DNA of 7,606 nucleotides, taken from assembly GCA_003694775.1 (NCBI GenBank), contig RFJV01000142.1, forward strand, positions 1-7,606. Reading direction: 5' to 3'. The notes under the pieces are model-generated. The model made no database searches. It worked only from the letters and a program-made list of their open reading frames with translations, and was not told where the DNA came from. How positions within the stretch are numbered: position 1 is the first letter of the stretch; the number at the start of each line of letters is the position of its first letter. Source of the stretch: Chloroflexota bacterium (GTDB taxonomy: Bacteria > Chloroflexota > Anaerolineae > 4572-78 > J111). Positions 1-4,417 of this stretch are shown here, piece by piece. Position numbers and translations under genes: made by a program.

Positions 1-31
1 CAATGAGCCAATGAGCCAATTTTCAATGAGC
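1..31. repeat. CAATGAGC direct repeats
   Basis: Three exact copies of the octamer CAATGAGC lie at 1-8, 9-16 and 24-31. A degenerate unit (CAATTTT) sits at 17-23, and a further partial CAAT starts at 32. The array begins at or before the window edge, so its full length is unknown. It abuts the heptamer array that leads into the mltG gene. No coding frame of note crosses it. Its function is unknown; it is simple intergenic tandem sequence. Confidence 0.8.
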
Positions 32-36
32 CAATC

Positions 37-78
37 AATTGAAAATTGAAAATTGAGAATTGATAATTGATAATTGAC
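37..78. repeat. Six-unit AATTGAN heptamer tandem array
   Basis: Six uninterrupted 7-bp units, AATTGAA, AATTGAA, AATTGAG, AATTGAT, AATTGAT and AATTGAC, fill these bases exactly. Only the seventh base varies. The array ends one base before the AGGAG ribosome-binding site of the transglycosylase gene, so it forms that gene's promoter and leader region. Gain or loss of units by slippage would move upstream elements in 7-bp steps without touching the reading frame. A looser AT-rich sequence of similar flavour occurs at 2425-2450. Confidence 0.9.
39..74 (+). promoter_or_regulatory. Putative overlapping sigma70-type promoters made by the heptamer repeat
   Basis: TTGAAA at 39-44 and GATAAT at 62-67 are separated by 17 bases. 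Each matches its sigma70 consensus at five of six positions. The same pair recurs exactly 7 bases on, as TTGAAA 46-51 and GATAAT 69-74, again with a 17-base spacer. The mismatch in each -10 is its first T, normally a well-conserved base, which lowers confidence. Transcription would start at about 74 or 81, giving a very short leader before the ATG at 89. Because the repeat itself generates the motifs, chance agreement is possible. Confidence 0.4.
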
Positions 79-83
79 AGGAG
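79..83 (+). promoter_or_regulatory. Ribosome-binding site that sets the mltG start
   Basis: AGGAG at 79-83 is followed by a 5-base spacer and the ATG at 89. This favours ATG 89 over the in-frame TTG at 74, which lies inside the tandem repeat, upstream of the site. Confidence 0.75.
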
Positions 84-88
84 CAGTT

Positions 89-1261
89 ATGGTCGTTCTC
101 AGAACGATTTTCCGTTTGACGCTGTTTATCATTGCCATTGCCGCGATTGTGGTTACTCTGGGGGCCGGGTATTGGGCGTTTTCATCCCAGACTGAAGCCG
201 CCGCGGCATCCATTTCTCTGGGCGACCCGTCGTCGGTGGGGCGTTCGCCGCAGAACATCGAAGATTTTCTGCTGGGCTTTTACCTGCAAACCCGCGCCGA
301 TGCCATCACCCGTCCGGTATCGGACGACCCGACGCCGGTTCCCTTTACCGTGGAAGTGGGCGAAACCGCGGTCTCCATTGCCGCCCGGCTGGAAGAATTA
401 GGACTCATCTCCGATGCCGGTCTCTTCCGCCTTTTCCTGCGCTACAACGGCCTCGACGCCTCCCTGGAGGCAGGGGATTACGAGCTTCGCCGCAATATGA
501 ATATGCGCGAAATCGCCGAAGCCCTGCAGAAGGCCAACTTTGAGGAAGTCACCGTAACCATCCCCGAAGGCTGGCGGGCCGAGGAGATTGCCGAACTGCT
601 GACCCGCGAGAACATTATGGACGGCACCGAATTTCTGGCCTTTGTGCGCCAGGGGCAGGGCATCAACCATCCCCTGCTGGCGGACCGCCCCCCCGGCGCG
701 TCGTACGAGGGTTATCTCTTCCCGGATACCTATCGCCTGCCGGTCAACGCCTCTCCGGAGGACCTGGTGACCCGGATGGTCGAAAATATGGCCGCCAAAC
801 TGCCGGCCAACACTATGGAGCTGGCCGCGGCCCAGGGGTACAGCTTTTTCGAAATTCTGACCATCGCTTCGATTGTGGAGCGAGAGGCTGTTCTGCCGGA
901 GGAGCGCCCGCTCATTGCCAGCGTTTACCTGAACCGGCTGGCCCAGGGGATGCCGCTCCAGGCCGACCCGACCGTGCAGTACGCCATGGGCTACCAGACC
1001 GATACCGGCCAGTGGTGGAAAACACCGGTGACCCTGGAGGAGTACTCGCAGGTCGATTCGCCGTACAATACTTATCTGAACTACGGCCTGCCGCCCGGCC
1101 CGATTTCCAACCCCGGAGCAGATTCTATCATCGCCACCCTCCAGCCGGCCCAGACTAACTACCTGTTCTTTATGGGCTGTGGCGGCGAAGGGGCGCACCT
1201 GTTTGCCGAGGATTTCGAAACCCATGAGCAGAACGTGGCCGCCTGCAGTGGAGGCCAATAG
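89..1261 (+). CDS. mltG: MltG/YceG-family endolytic murein transglycosylase
   Basis: 390 residues from ATG 89, chosen because AGGAG lies 5 bases upstream; an in-frame TTG at 74 would add five residues. Residues about 6-27 form a single membrane anchor with a short basic N-terminus (R5, R9), so the rest should lie outside the membrane. Residues about 84-150 resemble the small LysM-like domain of MltG. The catalytic YceG domain follows (about 153-388), with the family blocks EGYLFPDTY (207-215), ASIVERE (260-266), VYLNRLAQGMPLQADPTVQYA (279-299), SPYNTY (324-329), GLPPGPISNPG (333-343) and a C-terminal HLF. Glu266 aligns with catalytic Glu218 of E. coli MltG, as I recall that sequence. Family members cleave nascent glycan strands beside the membrane, often described as ending strand synthesis. 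An insert of about 35 residues (30-65) after the anchor is unremarkable linker. It is followed 10 bases later by a zinc-ribbon gene, probably co-transcribed. The family call is firm; the symbol is by homology. Confidence 0.95.
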   Translation: MVVLRTIFRLTLFIIAIAAIVVTLGAGYWAFSSQTEAAAASISLGDPSSVGRSPQNIEDFLLGFYLQTRADAITRPVSDDPTPVPFTVEVGETAVSIAARLEELGLISDAGLFRLFLRYNGLDASLEAGDYELRRNMNMREIAEALQKANFEEVTVTIPEGWRAEEIAELLTRENIMDGTEFLAFVRQGQGINHPLLADRPPGASYEGYLFPDTYRLPVNASPEDLVTRMVENMAAKLPANTMELAAAQGYSFFEILTIASIVEREAVLPEERPLIASVYLNRLAQGMPLQADPTVQYAMGYQTDTGQWWKTPVTLEEYSQVDSPYNTYLNYGLPPGPISNPGADSIIATLQPAQTNYLFFMGCGGEGAHLFAEDFETHEQNVAACSGGQ

Positions 1262-1271
1262 GAGCTGTTGA

Positions 1272-2357
1272 ATGACCAAAAAGTCGTTGGGATATGTGCG
1301 TCTGGAGTGGACCTGTCCGGCCTGCGGCACAAAAAATCCCGGTCCGCAGACCACCTGCCAGAACTGCGGTGCACCCCAGCCAGATGACCTGAAGTTCGAC
1401 CTGCCGGTTCAGGCCGAGCTGGTCTCCGAGGCTGAGGAGCTGGCCAGGGCCAAAGCCGGGCCGGATATCCACTGCTACTACTGCGGAACGCGCAACCCGG
1501 CCACGGCAAAAACCTGCTCCCAATGCGGCGCACCGCTGGAAGAGGGCACTGCCCGTCAGCAGGGGGAGGTTATCGGCGCGTTTTCCGACAAGCCGGCGCC
1601 GCCGGTCATCTGCCCCAACTGCGGCGCGTCGAACGCGCCCAATGCACCGGTTTGTGCCCAATGCGGGGCCAGTCTGGCCGCCCCACCCCCCAAAGCCGAA
1701 CCGGCCACCCCAAAACCGGTCCGCAAAAAAGCCGGCATTCTGGGAATTGGACTGGCCGCGGCCCTGGTTCTGCTGGTCTGCGCCGCCGGTATTGCCCTGC
1801 TAGTCTGGGCCAGCCGCACCGAGGCGGTAACCGGCCAGGTGGAGCAGGTTCAGTGGGAGCGGCAGGTCGCCATAGAGGCCCTGGTTCCGGTGACTTACGA
1901 GACCTGGCGCGCTGAAATTCCGGACGGCGCGGCGGTGGGCAACTGCACCCAGAAAGTGCATCACACCCAGGATGAACCGGCCCCCAATGCCGAGGAGGTG
2001 TGCGGTACTCCCTATGTGGTAGATACCGGCTCCGGCTACGGGGAGGTGGTTCAGGATTGCCGCTACCGGGTATATGCCGATTGGTGTGAGTACCAGGTTC
2101 CGGAGTGGCGGGTTGTGGACCGGGTAACGCTGAGCGGAAGCGATGGCAACCCCCGCTGGCCCGAACCGGCCCTGCAGTCCGGCCAGCGGCTGGGGCCGCG
2201 GCAGGAGCGGTACATCATTGTCTTTGCCGGCGAAGCTGGCCGGTATACCTACGAAACCAGCGACGAAACCCTGTTCCGGCAGGCGACGATTGGCAGTCGG
2301 TGGGTGCTGAAGGTGAACGCCTTCAACGCGGTCACCGCGATTGAGCCGGTTCAGTAG
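1272..2357 (+). CDS. Triple zinc-ribbon protein with one membrane helix and a four-cysteine outer domain
   Basis: 361 residues; AGGAG at 1260-1264 lies 7 bases before the ATG and overlaps the end of the upstream gene. Three zinc ribbons share identical CX2CX10CX2C spacing: C15/C18/C29/C32, C68/C71/C82/C85 and C114/C117/C128/C131. A Pro/Ala/Lys linker (137-153) leads to one membrane helix, about 155-180, preceded by basic residues (R151, K152, K153). This places the ribbons in the cytoplasm and the C-terminal 180 residues outside. The outer part has four cysteines (C225, C244, C263, C272) in a compact stretch with many aromatic and acidic residues, suggesting two disulfides or a metal site. 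I recognise the ribbon and anchor layout but not the outer domain, so I assign no function. The ribbons may bind a partner or nucleic acid. Placement 10 bases after mltG and before a terminator suggests it is made together with the transglycosylase and could act at the envelope. Confidence 0.9.
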   Translation: MTKKSLGYVRLEWTCPACGTKNPGPQTTCQNCGAPQPDDLKFDLPVQAELVSEAEELARAKAGPDIHCYYCGTRNPATAKTCSQCGAPLEEGTARQQGEVIGAFSDKPAPPVICPNCGASNAPNAPVCAQCGASLAAPPPKAEPATPKPVRKKAGILGIGLAAALVLLVCAAGIALLVWASRTEAVTGQVEQVQWERQVAIEALVPVTYETWRAEIPDGAAVGNCTQKVHHTQDEPAPNAEEVCGTPYVVDTGSGYGEVVQDCRYRVYADWCEYQVPEWRVVDRVTLSGSDGNPRWPEPALQSGQRLGPRQERYIIVFAGEAGRYTYETSDETLFRQATIGSRWVLKVNAFNAVTAIEPVQ

Positions 2358-2380
2358 CCGGCTGGCCCAGGGATTCTTCT

Positions 2381-2407
2381 GCCCGACCCGCCGCGGTCGG
2401 GCTTTTT
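2381..2407 (+). terminator. Intrinsic terminator of the mltG/zinc-ribbon unit
   Basis: A perfect 8-bp GC-rich stem, GCCCGACC (2381-2388) pairing with GGTCGGGC (2395-2402), encloses the 6-base loop CGCCGC. Five T residues follow at 2403-2407. It starts 24 bases after the zinc-ribbon stop codon. Read on the minus strand the hairpin is followed by AGAAGAATCC rather than a T-run, so it should stop only rightward transcription and not serve the convergent gene. Confidence 0.92.
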
Positions 2408-2439
2408 AATTGTGGGATGGGGGATAAAAAATTAAAAAT

Positions 2440-3918
2440 TCAAAATTGAGAAGGGACCAGGTGGGGATTCTCGGCCAGCCACCGGGTCAGGCTGGGGACA
2501 ATCTTCACCTTTGCCCCAATCCGGGTCCACTCGTACAGGGTTTTGGCGTCCTCATCGCTCAGGATGATACAGCCGTAAGAGACCCGCTGTCCCAGGTAGC
2601 CGTCCCACAGCTTGTAGCCGGTGTGTTTGACAATGGGCAGGGCGTGGATACCGTTCTGCAAAGGACCGGACCAGTAAATACCCATCCAGTACGGCATATC
2701 CAGGTTCCAGGTGCTGGCATAGGCGACATCGATTTTATTAAGAATCTCGAAGTCTCCGATGGCGGTATCCCGTCCCGGTTCTCCTGTAGAGACCACAAAA
2801 TCAAAAACCTGTTTTCCTTTTTCAAACACCAGCATACGCTGTTCCGCAATGCCCACCACAATTAGCTGGTCCTGGGCGGAAGGAGAGGGCAGGGGGGTCT
2901 CCGGCGGCGTATCTGGAGCCAGGGCATAGGAGATGGCGGCCAACTGCTGGCGGGCCGCGGGCAGGTCCGGGCGGAGGGCAATAGCGGCTTCGATGGCCTG
3001 TTGGGCCTCTTTCAGATTGCCGGAGGCTTCTGCCGACAGGCCGTGGTTGTAGTAGGCGCTGTAGAGCAGGTCTATCAGATGGGGGTAGGTCTGGTCGCGG
3101 CGGAGGATGCTTTCAAACTGTTCGATGGCTTCCGGCCAGCGACCGGCCTGGTAATAATCCCGGCCCTGCAGATAGGCTGAGGCAAGCTGGTATTCCTGCC
3201 CGGCGCGGGTGTAGGTGGGATTGAGAGACAGGGTCTTTTCAAACAGGGGGCGGGCCTCTTCGATAAAGCCCCGGTTCCGAAGGGAAATGCCTTGCTGGAG
3301 ATACGCATCGGCCAACTGCTGGGTCAGGGCGGGATTGTCAGGGTTCTGCTGGTACAGCGTTTCCAGCAGAGAAATCAGGCGGGGCCAATCGTGCCGTGTC
3401 CGGGCCGCTTCCAGTTCCGGCAGGTATGCCTGCAGGGTCTGGCTTTTATCCGGGGGGGCGGTTTTGGCAACAGCCTGGAACTGTGCCAGCACACCCCAAA
3501 AGAGGATTGCCACAGCCACGGCCAGCCCGGCCAGCACCAGCCCGACGGTGGTTCTGCTGGCCGCGAGTATGCTCAGCACCGGCTGTGCTGGCGGAGACGG
3601 CTTTCCGGTGTCGGTAGATGGCTGTTTTCGCGGTACAGCTTTCCGGGGGAAGCGGCGGGCCAGCCACTGCTCCACTTGCGGCAGGCGCGGATGGTCCGGA
3701 TTGATGCTCTTTGCTTTTTCCAGGGCTTGCAGTGCCTCTTCGCGGGATTCTGCCAGGGCGACCAGCCACAGCCAGGCTTCCTGGTTGACCGGCTGGAGCG
3801 CGACCACGCGGCGCAAAATGTCGCGCGCCGCAATGTGCTGGCCTTTTCGGGCCAGCTCGATGGCGTATTCCAGTTTGTCTGCCGGCCACGCGGGCGGTTG
3901 GTCGGTGGAAGAAGGCAT
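2440..3918 (-). CDS. TPR protein with C-terminal YkuD (L,D-transpeptidase-like) domain, membrane-anchored
   Basis: 492 residues. Residues 13-90 are a TPR-like helical module (AWLWLVALA at 48-56, then SINPDHP at 71-77). A basic, Pro-rich linker leads to one membrane helix at about 123-147. Outside it, TPR-like repeats span about 160-330 (NPDNPAL 192-198, LFEKTLSLNPTY 225-236, EAIEQFESIL 263-272, EAQQAIEAAIALRPDLP 304-320). The YkuD domain is 351-475: a GDFEI strand (388-392), NGIH with His425, and VSYGC with Cys450. YkuD enzymes use this Cys and the upstream His to form or remodel peptidoglycan cross-links. The residue two before the Cys, usually His (SHGC), is Tyr448, and the H425-to-C450 gap is longer than in typical members, so activity or substrate may differ. 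There is no cleavable signal peptide; the likely topology is N-in, C-out. The start has AGGGG 4 bases upstream and an extended -10 promoter. The gene is convergent with the zinc-ribbon gene and divergent from the patatin gene. Confidence 0.92.
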   Translation of the reverse strand: MPSSTDQPPAWPADKLEYAIELARKGQHIAARDILRRVVALQPVNQEAWLWLVALAESREEALQALEKAKSINPDHPRLPQVEQWLARRFPRKAVPRKQPSTDTGKPSPPAQPVLSILAASRTTVGLVLAGLAVAVAILFWGVLAQFQAVAKTAPPDKSQTLQAYLPELEAARTRHDWPRLISLLETLYQQNPDNPALTQQLADAYLQQGISLRNRGFIEEARPLFEKTLSLNPTYTRAGQEYQLASAYLQGRDYYQAGRWPEAIEQFESILRRDQTYPHLIDLLYSAYYNHGLSAEASGNLKEAQQAIEAAIALRPDLPAARQQLAAISYALAPDTPPETPLPSPSAQDQLIVVGIAEQRMLVFEKGKQVFDFVVSTGEPGRDTAIGDFEILNKIDVAYASTWNLDMPYWMGIYWSGPLQNGIHALPIVKHTGYKLWDGYLGQRVSYGCIILSDEDAKTLYEWTRIGAKVKIVPSLTRWLAENPHLVPSQF

Positions 3919-3948
3919 TTTACCCCTGAAATGTTAAAGACTGAACTC

Positions 3949-3977
3949 ATTATATCAAAATCCAGGGACATCTGCAA
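3949..3977 (-). promoter_or_regulatory. Extended -10 promoter for the YkuD-domain gene
   Basis: On the minus strand a perfect TATAAT (3954 down to 3949) is preceded by TGA (3957-3955), giving the extended -10 pattern TGnTATAAT. Seventeen bases further upstream is TTGCAG (3977-3972), a weak -35 sharing only TTG with consensus, as is common for extended -10 promoters. Transcription would begin near 3942, about 24 bases before the ATG at 3918. The intervening leader carries the AGGGG ribosome-binding site at 3927-3923. Confidence 0.7.
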
Positions 3978-4083
3978 TCCTCACCGTAACAAGGGGTGCG
4001 TTTCAGATTGTTGCCTGTCCCGGCAGAACCGGGGATGGATTTTGCGTTTCTGGCCGTCCGCGAATACAACACGAACCCCCTAC

Positions 4084-4167
4084 CGGGGACAGGTACACGA
4101 ATGGATTCCTCGAAGATGTAGGACAACTGCTAGCAGTTGTCCTACCATCTCCCTGGCGGGGACAGGT
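4084..4167. repeat. CGGGGACAGGT direct repeats flanking the palindrome
   Basis: The 11-mer CGGGGACAGGT occurs at 4084-4094 and again at 4157-4167. Its 8-base core GGGACAGG also appears inverted, as CCTGTCCC, at 4014-4021. The two direct copies bracket the 28-bp palindrome almost symmetrically. They are followed by related but not identical text (ACACGAATGG versus CGTGTATTCG). Confidence 0.75.
4118..4145. repeat. Perfect 28-bp palindrome
   Basis: GTAGGACAACTGCT (4118-4131) is followed immediately by its exact reverse complement AGCAGTTGTCCTAC (4132-4145). As RNA it would form a 12-bp stem with a CTAG loop. Outside it, GAT (4115-4117) and ATC (4147-4149) could extend the symmetry across one unpaired base. 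Neither strand has a T-run after the stem, so it is not a standard intrinsic terminator. It could be a REP-type element, a protein-binding site or an element end. Confidence 0.9.
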
Positions 4168-4171
4168 CGTG

Positions 4172-4317
4172 TATTCGTGAAAAATTCGTGGATGGCTCCA
4201 CTTACCAAAAAAATGAAACGCACCCGGTGGATGGCTGAACAGTTACGTGTATTCGTATATTCGTACATTCGTACATTCGTCTATTCGTATATTCGTGAAA
4301 AATTCGAGGATGGCTTC
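4172..4317. repeat. 28-bp near-identical direct repeat pair
   Basis: Bases 4172-4199 and 4290-4317 match at 26 of 28 positions. Both start TATTCGTGAAAAATTCG and run on through a GGATGGCT core; the two differences are T/A and C/T near the right end. The second copy continues directly out of the ATTCGTAY tandem array. The copies are 118 bases apart, and the right half of the inverted-repeat-bounded segment lies between them. Confidence 0.85.
4251..4298. repeat. Six-unit ATTCGTAY octamer tandem array
   Basis: Six contiguous 8-bp units fill these bases: ATTCGTAT, ATTCGTAC, ATTCGTAC, ATTCGTCT, ATTCGTAT and ATTCGTGA. The first six bases are invariant in all units. It lies about 50 bases upstream of the -35 of the patatin-gene promoter. 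Unit-number change would alter the distance between the upstream repeats and that promoter. Confidence 0.9.
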
Positions 4318-4343
4318 AGAAGCCCCCTAATCCTTATGTCCCA

Positions 4344-4373
4344 TTGATAGAATGGTCGTGCCCGTGTTATAAT
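4344..4373 (+). promoter_or_regulatory. Strong sigma70-type promoter for the patatin/kinase operon
   Basis: TTGATA at 4344-4349 (five of six to consensus) is followed by an 18-base spacer and a perfect TATAAT at 4368-4373. A TG at 4365-4366 gives the extended -10 form TGnTATAAT. Transcription would start near 4380, about 38 bases before the ATG at 4418. It is the best promoter in the window and should drive the genes downstream. Confidence 0.75.
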
Positions 4374-4388
4374 TTCCGTAGCCGGTTG

Positions 4389-4403
4389 AGGATTCTAATG
4401 TAG
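4389..4403 (+). promoter_or_regulatory. Start-stop (ATG-TAG) minimal upstream frame with its own ribosome-binding site
   Basis: AGGA at 4389-4392 lies 5 bases before an ATG at 4398-4400, which is followed at once by TAG (4401-4403). The real gene start at 4418 has only a weak GGA (4408-4410) in front of it. Ribosomes could therefore load at the minimal frame and reinitiate 15 bases downstream, or the element could hold translation down. This is inferred from sequence only and could be chance. Confidence 0.4.
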
Positions 4404-4417
4404 ATACGGATTTTTCT

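Larger units (their letters stand above)
3994..4225. repeat. 12-bp perfect inverted-repeat pair bounding about 232 bp (MITE-like candidate)
   Basis: GGGTGCGTTTCA at 3994-4005 is the exact reverse complement of TGAAACGCACCC at 4214-4225. The enclosed segment is non-coding, contains a 28-bp palindrome off centre, and has the size of a miniature inverted-repeat element. I see no clear target-site duplication just outside the ends, and no transposase in the window. The mobile-element reading is therefore only a hypothesis. Confidence 0.5.
3919..4417. other. 499-base divergent intergenic region, non-coding and repeat-rich
   Basis: No convincing gene lies between the two divergent genes. Promoter elements sit at each end (minus strand near 3949-3977, plus strand near 4344-4373). 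The interior, roughly 3994-4318, is made of short repeats listed separately: an inverted pair, a palindrome, an 11-bp direct repeat, an 8-bp tandem array and a 28-bp near-identical direct repeat. The interior is richer in A/T and in ATTCGT words than the flanking genes. This fits a decayed non-autonomous element or a REP-like cluster rather than coding sequence. Confidence 0.8.

Noticed and set aside
74..88. TTG start extending MltG by five residues
   Set aside because: It lies within the heptamer array upstream of the AGGAG site; ATG 89 has proper spacing.
398..1354. Long minus-strand reading frame (318 codons) opposite the transglycosylase gene
   Set aside because: It is antisense to a gene with clear family motifs, its product is low-complexity with no recognisable domain, and it has no promoter or ribosome-binding site I can see.
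2381..2407. Bidirectional terminator serving the convergent YkuD gene as well
   Set aside because: On the minus strand the hairpin is followed by AGAAGAATCC rather than a T-run, so only plus-strand termination is supported.
4118..4145. 28-bp palindrome as an intrinsic terminator
   Set aside because: There is no T-run on either strand, and it lies between divergent promoters where no transcript needs to end.
3994..4318. CRISPR-like array
   Set aside because: The repeats are of several unrelated kinds, the 28-bp unit occurs only twice with a 90-base gap, the octamers have no spacers, and no cas gene is present.
3292..4347. Long plus-strand reading frame (351 codons) running from inside the YkuD gene through the intergenic repeats
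   Set aside because: Two thirds is antisense to a well-supported gene and the rest translates tandem repeats (for example repeated YSYIRTF), so it is an artefact of composition.
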